From: Snodgrassella gandavensis
GTDB lineage: Bacteria > Pseudomonadota > Gammaproteobacteria > Burkholderiales > Neisseriaceae
NCBI RefSeq assembly: GCF_914768025.1
Contig: NZ_CAJZCE010000005.1
Coordinates: 1-64,000 of the forward strand
Direction: 5' to 3'
DNA: 64,000 bases
In this document: positions 49,666 to 61,015 of the stretch, in pieces
Position numbering within the stretch: the stretch's first letter is position 1
How the letters are laid out: each line of letters starts with the position of its first letter
Made by a program: the position numbers and the translations under genes
Notes under the pieces: generated by a model
What the model was told of the DNA's origin: nothing
What the model saw: only the letters and a program-made list of their open reading frames with translations
Databases searched by the model: none

Positions 49666-50672
49666 ATGAATTTCAGGAATTCAAAAATTATCTTCAACAA
49701 AACGAAAATATTTTTCGTGCTTGGGGAGAATTTGTAGCAGAAAAAATTCAGAAAGAATTACATCTGCAAATATCTCCTTTAAAAATTCATGAATTTTTAA
49801 AGATTGAAGCTAAGCCAAGAGTTAAAGATATTAATTCTGCACTTGTCAAAATAGGCAGAAAAAATTATACGAATCCGTCAAAAGAGATGACAGACTTAGT
49901 GGGTGTTCGTTTTGTCGTATTAATTGCAGAACAAATTAATATGATAAGTAATATTATTGAAAATGAAACTGAATGGGATGCATTACTTTCCAAAGATTTT
50001 GAAAAAGATAAATTAGAGAATCCTAATGTATTTGATTATCAATCTAAACACTATGAAGTTCGCCCTAAGAACCCTATCACAGTCAAGTTCGAGGGAGAAA
50101 AAATCATTATCCCTCAGGAGATATGCTGTGAAGTACAAGTACGTTCATTACTGCAACATGCATATGCAGAATTGGTTCATGATAATCTCTATAAATCAAA
50201 AGGAAGTGTACCTAATAAAGCCAAAAGAGAAGTTGCTAAAAGCATGGCTTTAATGGAAACTACGGATGATTTATTTAATCAAACATTAAAAATTTTACAT
50301 CAGCATAATGAACCAATAGAATGTTTATATGAAAAGTTATCAAAATTTTATATAGATAACATTAGTGGTGAATCTAATTTTGATAGAAAAACTAACTTAA
50401 TTATTTTAGCAGATTTTTCAGATTTAATCGAAAGTGATACTGATACTATAGAAAAAATTAGAGATTTATTTAATACAAAAACATATATAAAAAACAAAAT
50501 TACATCACGAGTTAAAGATTATTATTTGTTTCAACAGCCGATCATTTTATTTATTTATTGGGTAGTTTCAACTAATCATGCTAGAATAACGATCAACAAT
50601 TGGCCTTTACCAGCTTACCAAAGAGAATTGAATTATATATTCACAGATTTAGATAAAGGATCAATTCTTTAA
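49662..50672 (+). CDS. RelA/SpoT-domain (ppGpp synthetase/toxSAS-like) protein
   Basis: 336 aa; AKPRVKDINSALVKIGRK...MTDLVGVRFVV...CCEVQVRSLLQHAYAELVHDNLYK; 4-nt overlap with the upstream gene. Confidence 0.85.
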   Translation: MNEFQEFKNYLQQNENIFRAWGEFVAEKIQKELHLQISPLKIHEFLKIEAKPRVKDINSALVKIGRKNYTNPSKEMTDLVGVRFVVLIAEQINMISNIIENETEWDALLSKDFEKDKLENPNVFDYQSKHYEVRPKNPITVKFEGEKIIIPQEICCEVQVRSLLQHAYAELVHDNLYKSKGSVPNKAKREVAKSMALMETTDDLFNQTLKILHQHNEPIECLYEKLSKFYIDNISGESNFDRKTNLIILADFSDLIESDTDTIEKIRDLFNTKTYIKNKITSRVKDYYLFQQPIILFIYWVVSTNHARITINNWPLPAYQRELNYIFTDLDKGSIL

Positions 50673-50771
50673 TATTAATTATTAAAAATTTAATTGAACG
50701 ATAATTTAAATGGAATTTACAATAATTTTATACTGAAACTATCAAATATATATTATCGCTAGAATTTTAAT

Positions 50772-51581
50772 TTAAAATGATTTTGTTATTTGTTGCATGA
50801 AATTCTGCAACACTTCTGCACTCATCCCCAGCGCGCGTACACATAAGACACAATCAGCAGCCTGTGTAATGCCCCATAGATACTGATTATTTTCCAGCGG
50901 CCAGTCGGGCAATAATGCGGCATATATCTGATCAATCAGTTGCTGTATCTGTGCTTTGCTGGCTGCGGTGTTGATGTAGTAAAGACAGGCCTGATGAGTA
51001 TACTGTTCCATCTGTCCCAATACATTAAGGGGCTGTTGCTGTGGCTGCCAGTAGATATTGTCGCTAAGCAGCGGTTGTTGCTGATAATCGATATTAATCC
51101 GTGATGACAGATAGCAAAAATCCCAGCATTCCTGATTGAGCACACGGCCACAGGCAATGATTTCGCCCAAAATTAGTTGACAGTTATCAGCCAGACTAAT
51201 CTGCATGCTTTGGGTTAAGGCAGCGTTGCGGTGCAACACCAGTGGATGAGGCAGATAACACAGCCGGCTGTGTTCATGCAGCACAATACGCGTATGCTGC
51301 TGCGCTTCATTTTCGGCAGGCATGGATTGTACTCGGGTGAATGCCTGCGTAAATAAATACAACTGGGTTTGTTGTGCCAGCTCAATTTCGATATCTATCC
51401 GGTCGCCAGCTAATAAACCCGGTGATGAACTCATCTGGATGGCCGGTAGTGCCTGCGGCCATACCGGTGCAGCCATCTGCACTAAAGGGAGGATTTTTAG
51501 TGGCGGTGTGTAATAGCAGCTGGCAAATGTGGTCTGCCCGCGCTGGTTTAACTGAGTGGTAAGATGTAAACGGCTGTGCAT
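50772..51581 (-). CDS. ureD: Urease accessory protein UreD
   Basis: LPLVQMAAPVWPQ...SSSPGLLAGDRIDIEIELAQQTQLYLFTQAFTRV. Confidence 0.92.
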   Translation of the reverse strand: MHSRLHLTTQLNQRGQTTFASCYYTPPLKILPLVQMAAPVWPQALPAIQMSSSPGLLAGDRIDIEIELAQQTQLYLFTQAFTRVQSMPAENEAQQHTRIVLHEHSRLCYLPHPLVLHRNAALTQSMQISLADNCQLILGEIIACGRVLNQECWDFCYLSSRINIDYQQQPLLSDNIYWQPQQQPLNVLGQMEQYTHQACLYYINTAASKAQIQQLIDQIYAALLPDWPLENNQYLWGITQAADCVLCVRALGMSAEVLQNFMQQITKSF

Positions 51582-52216
51582 TAGCGTATCAAACCAGCGG
51601 GCTCGGCTACATTTTCCAGTAAGGCGTATTTTTTTATCCAGTCTATTATTGTGACGATACCATCTTCTGCCATCAGATTGGTAAACACAAACGGCTGCCC
51701 TTTGCGCATACGCTGTGCATCATGTTGCATCACAGCAAGACTGGCGCCAACATAGGGAGCTAAATCAGTTTTATTAATTACCAGTAAATCCGAACGGGTA
51801 ATCCCCGGGCCACCTTTACGCGGAATTTTTTCGCCCTGCGCAACATCTATCACAAATAAAGTGACATCGGCCAGATCAGGGCTAAAGGTAGCAGAAAGGT
51901 TATCACCACCACTTTCGATAAACACAATCTGGATATCTGGAAAACGTGCCACCATTTCGTCTACTGCCTCCAGATTCATACTGGCATCTTCGCGAATGGC
52001 CGTATGCGGGCAGCCGCCAGTTTCCACGCCCATAATCCGTTCTGGTGGCAGCAAGCTGTTTTTGGTTAAAAACTCGGCATCTTCCTGTGTGTAAATGTCG
52101 TTGGTAATCACCCCAATACTGTATTGCTCAGCCATTTGGCGGGTAAGTTTTTCAATCAGGGCGGTTTTACCTGAACCTACTGGGCCGGCAACGCCGATTT
52201 TAATGTATTGACGCAT
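51581..52216 (-). CDS. ureG: Urease accessory GTPase UreG
   Basis: [39 protein letters not shown]. Confidence 0.98.
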   Translation of the reverse strand: MRQYIKIGVAGPVGSGKTALIEKLTRQMAEQYSIGVITNDIYTQEDAEFLTKNSLLPPERIMGVETGGCPHTAIREDASMNLEAVDEMVARFPDIQIVFIESGGDNLSATFSPDLADVTLFVIDVAQGEKIPRKGGPGITRSDLLVINKTDLAPYVGASLAVMQHDAQRMRKGQPFVFTNLMAEDGIVTIIDWIKKYALLENVAEPAGLIR

Positions 52217-52439
52217 GGTGTTTGTTTCCTCTGCTATTAGTCCATCTTCCAGTTTAATAATGATTGTTCAGCTCACTTAAGGCATTCCTTTTACTGTAAA
52301 AACAATAATTTGTTCAGACTAATGCAGATTTTCATTATTTTGTGTTGCTAGCAGCTTGAGCAGACTATTAGCCAATTACTGACAAACATACAGATAAAAA
52401 GCCATTCTAGTCTGCACTGATTTTATCAAGCTGATGTTT

Positions 52440-53009
52440 TCAGACAGCAAACAGCATACTTAAACCAACCAGACCAATCAGGCTGCCGGTAAGGCGTAAT
52501 AGCCACTGATGCTTGCCCATGGCTGCACCAAGTGCAAAACCGGCAATATGCAAAGCTACGGTAGCGATAACAAATCCACAGGCATAGCTGAATACACCAT
52601 GAGAGCCCATTTCTGCACCATGAGCTACACCATGAAACAGGGCAAAAAGACCGACAAAAAACATGGCGGCGCCAGCCGGTACTTTTTTTAACCAAGCTGC
52701 GGCTAATCCCAGCACCAGTACAGAAGCGGCAATCCCCTGCTCCAGCATCGGTATCTGTATGCCTTGTGCACCCAGTACAAAACCGCCAATCATCACGCTG
52801 ACAAAGGTAGTGGGAATCAGCCAGCGCGCTTTACCCTGAAAAGTGGCCGCCCATAAGCCCACTGCAATCATGGCCAACAAATGATCCCAGCCACTGAACG
52901 GATGCTGTACACCAGCCAGCCAGCCTTCGCTAAGATGGCCGGGATGGGCAAATGCCAGCACGGGGCTTAACAGGAACAAAGCAAATATTTTTTTCATGAT
53001 TTCCTCCAT
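52440..53009 (-). CDS. ureJ: HupE/UreJ family nickel permease-like protein
   Basis: HPGHL...HPFSGWDHLLAMIAVGLWAA, GLFALFHGVAHGAEM. Confidence 0.93.
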   Translation of the reverse strand: MEEIMKKIFALFLLSPVLAFAHPGHLSEGWLAGVQHPFSGWDHLLAMIAVGLWAATFQGKARWLIPTTFVSVMIGGFVLGAQGIQIPMLEQGIAASVLVLGLAAAWLKKVPAGAAMFFVGLFALFHGVAHGAEMGSHGVFSYACGFVIATVALHIAGFALGAAMGKHQWLLRLTGSLIGLVGLSMLFAV

Positions 53010-53020
53010 TATTGATAAAT

Positions 53021-53740
53021 CTAACTCATATACAAGCGGGTATATAAACGTTCATGCTGCATTGCCCGAATATCAGTGGCCAGTGTGGTAGCGCCCAATT
53101 GCTGCAACTGTGGCTGCATACTGGCTTGTACTGTATGAGCAATCGCAGCATGCAGTTCGATTAACATTTCCTGCCCGGCCATCTGGCTTAGCGGTATGAG
53201 CTTAACGCCGTTGGTAATCAAACCGACAGCAGCATTGTAATAAAATGCCTGTAGCGTAGCAGCTTTATCCAGTTGCATGGCAGCTGCGAGCAGCCCAAAC
53301 ACCAGTGGATAAAATCCGCGCACCTGCTGTGCAGCCAGTGCAGCCTGATAAGAAGCCACGATTGCTACCTTGGTATGCTGAGCAAAAATTTTCAGCAGGC
53401 GTACGCCTAGTTTATAACTGCTTTCTCGCAACTCACGCGCTACTTTTGCCGCACCTATCTGTTTGTCCAGCCATAACAGTTCATCGAGATTTTGTTCGGT
53501 ACTGGCATTAAAAGCCAGTGACACATAAGCGCCATCATTATGCAGCCAGTTTTGCTGCAACTGGGTGTATACAAATGTTTTCAGTGTAGCCGCATCATGT
53601 ACAACACCCTGCTGGACAAAGGTTTCCAGCCCGCCGGAATGATTAAAGCCACCAATCGGCAGCGTCGGATCAGCCAGTTGCAGCAATAATCCTGCACGCG
53701 TTAAAGCGTCAATATCAATGTGTCTGTCTGAACCGGACAT
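53021..53740 (-). CDS. ureF: Urease accessory protein UreF
   Basis: LLQLADPTLPIGGFNHSGGLETFVQQG. Confidence 0.95.
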   Translation of the reverse strand: MSGSDRHIDIDALTRAGLLLQLADPTLPIGGFNHSGGLETFVQQGVVHDAATLKTFVYTQLQQNWLHNDGAYVSLAFNASTEQNLDELLWLDKQIGAAKVARELRESSYKLGVRLLKIFAQHTKVAIVASYQAALAAQQVRGFYPLVFGLLAAAMQLDKAATLQAFYYNAAVGLITNGVKLIPLSQMAGQEMLIELHAAIAHTVQASMQPQLQQLGATTLATDIRAMQHERLYTRLYMS

Positions 53741-53752
53741 ATATTTAACTTA

Positions 53753-54283
53753 TCAATGGTGATGATGGTCAACTAAATCATGTGTATGACGGTGGCCACC
53801 GCCAACACCCGGCGCTGAATTGGCACGCAATTGTTCACTTAAGCGCCGTTGCTGGCGTACTGGTGCAAAACCAGCCACCTGCAACCATTCAAATAAGGGT
53901 TTATCAAAAGGTAGCAGCAATTCATTTCCGTCCAGAAATAGTGGTGTGTGCTTGTTACCAATTTCATAACAGGCACGCGCCATTTCCGGCAAGGTTTGCG
54001 GCGTCAGCACCATCACTTCACTTGGTTCAATCTGCACCACAACTACCAACTGCTTATCCAGATAAACTACATCATCATGGTGCAGGCGCTGCCCCTCTTT
54101 CAACAGACGAAAAGCAATCTCACGCCCGTCTGTTGTCGTCGTACGGATAATGCGCCGGTCTGCTTCAAACCATTGCAGACTAACAGTATCCAGCTTCTGA
54201 GTGGTAATCTGCTGCTTTTCTTTAAGCGTTTGCAGATTGCCGAGGATGGTTTGGATGATTAGATTCATTTTTGGTTTTAGCAA
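53753..54283 (-). CDS. ureE: Urease accessory protein UreE, His-rich C-terminus
   Basis: DRRIIRTTTTDGREIAFRL, CYEIGNKHTPLF, GGGHRHTHDLVDHHHH. Confidence 0.93.
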   Translation of the reverse strand: MLKPKMNLIIQTILGNLQTLKEKQQITTQKLDTVSLQWFEADRRIIRTTTTDGREIAFRLLKEGQRLHHDDVVYLDKQLVVVVQIEPSEVMVLTPQTLPEMARACYEIGNKHTPLFLDGNELLLPFDKPLFEWLQVAGFAPVRQQRRLSEQLRANSAPGVGGGHRHTHDLVDHHHH

Positions 54284-54815
54284 CTTGAATAAAATATTTT
54301 AAAAGGCAAACACAGATAATAAATAACCAACCAAATTCACCTAGTATAAAAAACATCCCTTTAAATACTTCCAATTTAAAATCTTCATGGGATGGATTAA
54401 TTAATAGCCAGAGAATCATATCTATGATTAGGGATGTACCTAGAGCGAAATATCCAAATACAATAGCTACTGTACGTTGTGTAATGCGACTATCAACATA
54501 AAAATACCAGTCAGCAAAATTTCTTTTACTGCGTAACCGCAGATAACATACCGAAATAATAAACCAGATGAATGCTGATATAATAATGTACTTAAATGAA
54601 TTTATACCTTGGCTAGCAATATGCCATCTTTCGAAAAACAAATCCGAATCACTAAAAAAATGTACGCCATCTTTGGTTTGCTCAAATGAATTTGAAACAA
54701 AAAATCCCGTTGTTAAAATACTTGACAGCAGTAACATACTTTTTAATTCATCAATGACTAGAAAAATAAAATCTTTGATACATTTGATATATTTCATATA
54801 TATATATGCAAGCAT
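54222..54815 (-). CDS. Uncharacterised multi-TM protein inserted between ureC and ureE
   Basis: 197 aa, 4 predicted hydrophobic segments; its 3' end overlaps the ureE start. Confidence 0.65.
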   Translation of the reverse strand: MLAYIYMKYIKCIKDFIFLVIDELKSMLLLSSILTTGFFVSNSFEQTKDGVHFFSDSDLFFERWHIASQGINSFKYIIISAFIWFIISVCYLRLRSKRNFADWYFYVDSRITQRTVAIVFGYFALGTSLIIDMILWLLINPSHEDFKLEVFKGMFFILGEFGWLFIICVCLLKYFIQVAKTKNESNHPNHPRQSANA

Positions 54816-54827
54816 GAATTGTTTTAA

Positions 54828-56549
54828 TCAAAACAGAAAATACCGCTGTGCCAGCGCCACTTTTTCAGCCGGTTCACAAGTAATATGCTCACCATTCACC
54901 CGTACTTCATAGGTTTCAGGATTGACACTGATTTCCGGCATAGCATCGTTATGAATCAGGTCTTTTTTGCCAATTGAACGACAATTGTGCACAGGTAAAG
55001 TTTGTTTACATAAGCCATATTGGCTGCGGATATCATTATCCACACCAGCCTGCGAAACAAATAATACTGCGGTATCCTGCACAGCACGGCCAAGTGCGCC
55101 AAACATGGGGCGATAGATAACAGGCTGGGGGGTGGGGATAGAGGCATTCGGATCGCCCATGCGCGCATAGCTGATGGTACCGCCCTTGATGATGATTTCT
55201 GGTTTTACACCGAAAAAGGCTGGTTTCCACAATACCAAATCGGCAATTTTGCCTGCTTCAATTGAACCCACATATTCGCTGATGCCCTGAGCAATGGCCG
55301 GATTGATGGTGTATTTAGCTAGATAACGCTTAATGCGGAAATTATCGTTGGCACCGGTTTCTTCAGCCAAGCGACCACGCTGCTGTTTCATTTTGTCAGC
55401 GGTTTGCCATGTGCGCACAATTACTTCAGCTACTCTGCCCATAGCCTGTGAGTCGGAACTCATAATCGAGAATACGCCCATATCATGCAGTATATCTTCA
55501 GCGGCAATGGTTTCCGGGCGGATACGCGAATCGGCAAAGGCCACATCTTCAGCCACGTTTTTATCCAGATGATGACACACCATTAACATATCCAGATGTT
55601 CGTCTATGGTATTCACGGTAAACGGGCGGGTAGGATTGGTAGAAGCCGGCAGTACATTCGGATACATCGCGGCTTTGATGATATCCGGTGCATGGCCACC
55701 ACCGGCACCTTCGGTATGAAAGGTATGGATTACCCGGCCATCAATAGCCTGCATGGTATCCTCAAGAAAGCCACCCTCATTCAGGGTATCGGTATGAATC
55801 GCTACCTGCACATCCATTTCATCTGCAATCTGTAATGAAGCATGGATTACCGCGGCGGTTGCACCCCAGTCTTCGTGGATTTTCAGCCCCAGTGCACCGG
55901 CAGCTACCTGCTCGCGTAATGGTTCCAGACTGGCACAGTTGCCTTTGCCAAAGAAACCCAGATTAACCGGCGCCTGTTCGGCAGCCTGCAACATTTTTTG
56001 AATATGCCATGCACCCGGAGTCACTGTAGTGGCATTAGTACCATCGGCAGGCCCGGTACCTCCTCCGATCATGGTGGTAATGCCGGATTCAATGGCATGG
56101 GTAATCTGCTGAGGAGAGATAAAGTGGATATGGGTATCAATTCCGCCGGCAGTGGCAATCAGATTGGCGCCGTTATGCACTTCGGTAGCAGCACCGATAA
56201 TCATGTTCGGGTGTACGCCATCCATGGTGTCGGGGTTTCCTGCCTGACCGACAGCCACTATTTTGCCATCACGAATACCAATATCGGCTTTTACTATTCC
56301 CCAGTAATCTAGTATCAGTACATTAGTGATAACCATATCAAGCACATTCTGATTGCTGCGTGGTGCTGTAGCTGATTGTGCCATACCATCGCGAATGGAT
56401 TTACCGCCGCCAAATTTGCCCTCATCACCATAGGTGAGTAAATCGCGTTCAACTTCAGCAAATAGCTCGGTATCACCCAAACGTACTTTATCACCCACGG
56501 TTAGCCCATAGGTGGCGACATACTGCTGGCGGGAAATTTTCAGGCTCAT
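54828..56549 (-). CDS. ureC: Urease subunit alpha UreC
   Basis: [49 protein letters not shown]. Confidence 0.98.
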   Translation of the reverse strand: MSLKISRQQYVATYGLTVGDKVRLGDTELFAEVERDLLTYGDEGKFGGGKSIRDGMAQSATAPRSNQNVLDMVITNVLILDYWGIVKADIGIRDGKIVAVGQAGNPDTMDGVHPNMIIGAATEVHNGANLIATAGGIDTHIHFISPQQITHAIESGITTMIGGGTGPADGTNATTVTPGAWHIQKMLQAAEQAPVNLGFFGKGNCASLEPLREQVAAGALGLKIHEDWGATAAVIHASLQIADEMDVQVAIHTDTLNEGGFLEDTMQAIDGRVIHTFHTEGAGGGHAPDIIKAAMYPNVLPASTNPTRPFTVNTIDEHLDMLMVCHHLDKNVAEDVAFADSRIRPETIAAEDILHDMGVFSIMSSDSQAMGRVAEVIVRTWQTADKMKQQRGRLAEETGANDNFRIKRYLAKYTINPAIAQGISEYVGSIEAGKIADLVLWKPAFFGVKPEIIIKGGTISYARMGDPNASIPTPQPVIYRPMFGALGRAVQDTAVLFVSQAGVDNDIRSQYGLCKQTLPVHNCRSIGKKDLIHNDAMPEISVNPETYEVRVNGEHITCEPAEKVALAQRYFLF

Positions 56550-56655
56550 GGCAGGATTCTCTATTTAAGTAATCTGTAGCAATTATCTGTTATTTGATTA
56601 TTGGATATTTATCCGGAGTTTTGTATCAAAACTGTATATTGGTTAAGCAGGTAAA

Positions 56656-56970
56656 TCATTTATTACTTACGCTGCCATTAACAGCATTATGAAAACCAAA
56701 TACTTTTTTATGGCCACCATATTCGGTTAGCTCCACCGTTTTGGCTTCACCGGGCTCAAACCGCACAGCATTACCTGATGGGATATTCAAACGCATACCC
56801 CGTGTATGCACACGCTCAAACTCAAGTGCAGCATTGGTTTCATAAAAATGATAGTGCGAACCCACCTGTATCGGGCGGTCGCCACGGTTAACCACGGTAA
56901 TGGTGAGGGTACGGCGGTTCTGATTGGCAATGATATCATCTGCGGCCAGTATATATTCTCCCGGAATCAT
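56656..56970 (-). CDS. ureB: Urease subunit beta UreB
   Basis: [49 protein letters not shown]. Confidence 0.97.
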   Translation of the reverse strand: MIPGEYILAADDIIANQNRRTLTITVVNRGDRPIQVGSHYHFYETNAALEFERVHTRGMRLNIPSGNAVRFEPGEAKTVELTEYGGHKKVFGFHNAVNGSVSNK

Positions 56971-57063
56971 ACCGTTTCTCCTGAATATGTATGGTGCGAA
57001 TATTATTTGCTGTTAAATAATTATTTCGCCCATAGCGAATGTTTACAGTAACTGAATCATGCT

Positions 57064-57366
57064 TTAGCGGATAGGCTGGTGTACGGTAACCAGTTTAGTG
57101 CCGTCGGGAAAAGTTGCCTCAATTTGCACTTCATGCACCATTTCAGCTACACCTTCCATGACATCAGCAGTGGTTAATAATGTGGCGCCATACTGCATTA
57201 ATTCGGCCACACTCATACCATCCCGCGCCGCTTCCTGTAGCTGGCTGCTGATATAAGCTATGGCTTCTGGATAGTTCAGTTTCACTCCCCGAGCACGCCG
57301 TCTGGCAGCCAGTTCTCCCGCCACAAACAGCATTAGTTTTTCCTGCTCACGACTGGTTAAATGCAT
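57064..57366 (-). CDS. ureA: Urease subunit gamma UreA
   Basis: [39 protein letters not shown]. Confidence 0.98.
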   Translation of the reverse strand: MHLTSREQEKLMLFVAGELAARRRARGVKLNYPEAIAYISSQLQEAARDGMSVAELMQYGATLLTTADVMEGVAEMVHEVQIEATFPDGTKLVTVHQPIR

Positions 57367-57450
57367 AACTTTCTCTATAAATAGTCAATTAATGAATTAC
57401 ATTACTGCGCCTGACAATCTAAACTACTTTATACAAAGGTATTTAAAAAA

Positions 57451-57636
57451 CTATTTTTCTTTAAAATATTTATAAATTCTGTGAATAATAAGTAATACAA
57501 AAATAATTGTGAAAATCTTGCCAATCATTCTGCCTTGCTGGTAAGCAGTACTGTTTTTATCTACTACAGCAAAAGCATTAGTCATGGTAAGAGCAAATAC
57601 AGATAGTACCCACAAAAACTGTTTAATATATTTCAT
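57451..57636 (-). CDS. Small membrane protein
   Basis: 61 aa, signal-like plus one TM. Confidence 0.45.
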   Translation of the reverse strand: MKYIKQFLWVLSVFALTMTNAFAVVDKNSTAYQQGRMIGKIFTIIFVLLIIHRIYKYFKEK

Positions 57637-57780
57637 GGCTTCAAACTAATCGTATAAAGGGAAATTCAATTTTTCAAAACCCTTGTTTAAATCAGATATG
57701 ACTGAAATTTAATGGCTTTGTAAAATATCATAAACTTAATATAGTTAGTTTGTATAGCAAAATCTAAAATTTTTTTACAT

Positions 57781-57828
57781 AAAAAGTGCCTGTTCTTTGG
57801 TTGGAAAACCAAAGAACAGGCACTTTTA
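57781..57828 (-). terminator. Long perfect-stem terminator aaaaagtgcctgttctttggttggaaaaccaaagaacaggcactttt
   Basis: Inverted repeat with T-run, downstream of leuA. Confidence 0.85.
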
Positions 57829-57867
57829 GATTAATTAACTTTTAAGTATTTACTAATTTTACTTTGT

Positions 57868-59685
57868 TTATATCATCCCCTGAGCTTTAACGCGCGGCTG
57901 GCTATCAAGTTTATTCAGGGCAGACAGATAAGCTTTGGCACTGGCAACAAGAATATCAGTATCGGTGCCCTGCCCACTTACCAAATGGCCTTCACGAGAC
58001 AAACGCACGGTAACTTCTCCTTGGCTTTCTGGACCGGCAGTGATGGCATTAACTGAATACAGTTGTAAATCTGCGCTGCTATGCGCTTCAGACTCAATGG
58101 CTTTGAATACGGCATCAATTGGTCCTGAACCATGTCCACTAGCACGTTTTTCGTTTCCATCCAGATTAAAGACGATTTCTGCCACCGGTTCTTCACCAGT
58201 TTCACTGCGAATACTCAGTGATACGTATTTGTAGCGATCAGGAGTACGGTTTACCAATTCATCAGATACCAGTGCATGCAAGTCTTCATCAAAAATTTCA
58301 CGTTTTTTGTCAGCTAGTTCCTTAAAGCGGGCAAAAGCAGCATTCAGTGCTTCTTCACTATCGAGCTCAATACCCAGCTCCTGTAGTTTGGTGCGGAAAG
58401 CATTGCGGCCGGAAAGTTTACCCAAGGTCAGCCGGTTAGTACTCCAGCCAACTGATTCAGCAGACATAATTTCATAGGTTTCACGGCATTTCAGTATGCC
58501 ATCCTGATGAATGCCAGATTCATGCGCAAATGCATTGGCACCAACAATGGCTTTGTTCGGCTGAATCGGATAACCAGTAACAGTAGAAACCATTTTCGAG
58601 GTTGGTACGATTTGCGTGGTATCAATATTGGTTTCCAGCTCAAAAACATCGTAGCGAGTTTTCAATGCCATAACCACTTCTTCCAGACTGGCATTGCCAG
58701 CCCGTTCACCCAGACCATTGATGGTACATTCCACTTGCCGTGCACCGCCGCTTACTGCGGCCAGTGAATTGCCAACGGCCAGCCCCAGATCATTGTGGCA
58801 GTGTGCCGACCAGATAACTTTATCACTACCCGGGGTTTTCTGAATCAGTTCGCGGAAGAATGCTTCTGTTTGAAATGGAATGGCATAACCAACTGTATCA
58901 GGGATATTGATGGTAGTTGCACCTGCCTCAATCACCGCCTGACAGATTTCTGCGAGAAAATTGATATCACTACGCAGTGCATCTTCACAGGAGAATTCTA
59001 CATCATCGGTATATTCACGCGCTATTTTCACTGCCTTAACCGCAGTTTCCTTAACCTGCTGCGGTTTCATACGCAATTTATGTTCCATATGCAAGGGGCT
59101 GGTGGCGATAAAAGTATGAATACGTTTGCGTTTTGCTGGTGCAACTGCTTCGCCGGCCTTGCGTACATCACGCTCATTAGCGCGTGACAGAGAACATACG
59201 GTAGCATTTTGAATAATTTCAGCAATGCTATGAATGGCATCAAAATCCCCCGGGCTGGCAGCAGCAAAACCGGCCTCAATCACATCCACACCCAGTTTTT
59301 CTAACTGGCGTGCAATGCGGATTTTTTCTTCTTTGGTCATGGCCGCTCCCGGCGACTGCTCTCCATCGCGCAGGGTTGTGTCAAATATAATGACTCGATT
59401 ATTGGTAGTAGTCATTCTTGGTCTCTCCAAGGTAGCGTTCTTGTATTGCATAAAGGCATTGATATCCAGAGGCTTGTCCTGCTTCTCAGCCATCAGAATA
59501 ATTTTTTGTAACTGATTTAATGGCAATGAACCTCGCTTACGCCATTTATAGATAGCAGCGGTAGAGGCGGCACTATCTGGATAATGTTGTTTAAGTGCTT
59601 CGGCCAAAGCGTTTACACCACCAAAATAGGCAACTAAACGGTCTATATTCAACTGCATAACCGACCTTTTGTCCAATTTATTCAT
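57868..59685 (-). CDS. leuA: 2-isopropylmalate synthase with N-terminal HTH-like extension
   Basis: [44 protein letters not shown]; extension [53 protein letters not shown]. Confidence 0.96.
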   Translation of the reverse strand: MNKLDKRSVMQLNIDRLVAYFGGVNALAEALKQHYPDSAASTAAIYKWRKRGSLPLNQLQKIILMAEKQDKPLDINAFMQYKNATLERPRMTTTNNRVIIFDTTLRDGEQSPGAAMTKEEKIRIARQLEKLGVDVIEAGFAAASPGDFDAIHSIAEIIQNATVCSLSRANERDVRKAGEAVAPAKRKRIHTFIATSPLHMEHKLRMKPQQVKETAVKAVKIAREYTDDVEFSCEDALRSDINFLAEICQAVIEAGATTINIPDTVGYAIPFQTEAFFRELIQKTPGSDKVIWSAHCHNDLGLAVGNSLAAVSGGARQVECTINGLGERAGNASLEEVVMALKTRYDVFELETNIDTTQIVPTSKMVSTVTGYPIQPNKAIVGANAFAHESGIHQDGILKCRETYEIMSAESVGWSTNRLTLGKLSGRNAFRTKLQELGIELDSEEALNAAFARFKELADKKREIFDEDLHALVSDELVNRTPDRYKYVSLSIRSETGEEPVAEIVFNLDGNEKRASGHGSGPIDAVFKAIESEAHSSADLQLYSVNAITAGPESQGEVTVRLSREGHLVSGQGTDTDILVASAKAYLSALNKLDSQPRVKAQGMI

Positions 59686-59910
59686 TTCATCAAGCTACAA
59701 TATATTTTATTGAGCTAATATACGTAAAATTGGACAATAAAACAAGCTAAATTTATTTCTTTCTTTTATTACACACACTGAATTTAGACATTTTGTACAA
59801 CAAATTGGCATAATAATTTATGCAGGCTTTAATAATTCAATGCATATAATTAAACCGCCGGATTATCTTGAGCAGGATAAACGGCGGCTATATGGCGGAT
59901 AATCGTGTTT

Positions 59911-60336
59911 TTAATTGGCTAAATCTCCTTTCAGAGCAACACCAGCAATCACTCCACCCGCATGACATTCATATACTTTTGAACTGGCCATACTGTTTTT
60001 CTTATAATAGCTGACAATATTGGTTACTTTAGCAGCATTATGAGCTGTAGCCTGTTCTTGCAACTGTTTAACTGCTGACAAAAATGCCCAGCGACAGGCA
60101 GCTTCGTCTGATTTACCGACACTATTGGTTTTACGATTGGTAATCAGACCAGGCTTCACTACATGGCCTGAGCTTTTAGCAAAATAAAGTTTTACATTTG
60201 GATTCAGCACTTGAGCTGCTTCCGGCGCATTAAGTGCATCCTGAATGGGCAACATTAATTTGTCATCACGCGCATAGGCAGCAGATATACAAGCCAGCAG
60301 TGCTACCAATGCGATTGATTGAGAAAACTTCTTCAT
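59911..60336 (-). CDS. Conserved exported hypothetical protein
   Basis: 141 aa with signal peptide MKKFSQSIALVALLACISAAYA. Confidence 0.7.
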   Translation of the reverse strand: MKKFSQSIALVALLACISAAYARDDKLMLPIQDALNAPEAAQVLNPNVKLYFAKSSGHVVKPGLITNRKTNSVGKSDEAACRWAFLSAVKQLQEQATAHNAAKVTNIVSYYKKNSMASSKVYECHAGGVIAGVALKGDLAN

Positions 60337-60361
60337 TCTTTACTCCTTTAATAAATAAAAA

Positions 60362-61015
60362 GTGTACTACATGATGAACCAAGACTGCCTGATTCTGCTT
60401 GCTTCTGCCGATGTATCCGGCCAGTATAGCAGTCTGAAACTGGATCAGGCAGACAAACAGCGTTTGCAACAGTATCCACAATTAGCCCAGCGTATTGACT
60501 GGCAAAGTAGCCGTTTTTTAAAACAGCAGCTTTCTGCTTCCTATGCTCAATTTTCTCTCACCCACAAAAAAGGCCACGCTGGCCTGATTGCCTGCTCCTC
60601 AGTACAGCATATACCGGGCATTGATATGGAGTATGCACAAGAACGCGATTTTCTGGCATTGGCACAGCTTTGCTACACTGCTAATGAACAGCGGTGGCTG
60701 ACGCAGCAATCTGATTTATCCACCGCTTTTTACCAGTTATGGACGCTTAAGGAAGCGTTTATCAAAATCAGTCATGGGCAATTAACTGACATGCGTCGGT
60801 GGTGTCTGATACCAACTGGATATGATGCAATCCATATTCCAGCTTTAAATCCTCCGGTGCAGGCTTATAGCTGTGTCATTGATAAACACTGGCATATTAG
60901 TGCAGTTTATCCTGCTGGCTGCTCTGTAGCAGCACAAAACTGTACTTATGGATTTGGCCGCTGGCATGATTATGTTTTTAACTGGCATCGGTGGCCGGTT
61001 AGCCCAGCCGTTTAA
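60362..61015 (+). CDS. 4'-phosphopantetheinyl transferase family protein
   Basis: IPGIDMEYAQERDFLALAQLCYTANEQRWL...FYQLWTLKEAFIKISHG. Confidence 0.88.
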   Translation: MYYMMNQDCLILLASADVSGQYSSLKLDQADKQRLQQYPQLAQRIDWQSSRFLKQQLSASYAQFSLTHKKGHAGLIACSSVQHIPGIDMEYAQERDFLALAQLCYTANEQRWLTQQSDLSTAFYQLWTLKEAFIKISHGQLTDMRRWCLIPTGYDAIHIPALNPPVQAYSCVIDKHWHISAVYPAGCSVAAQNCTYGFGRWHDYVFNWHRWPVSPAV

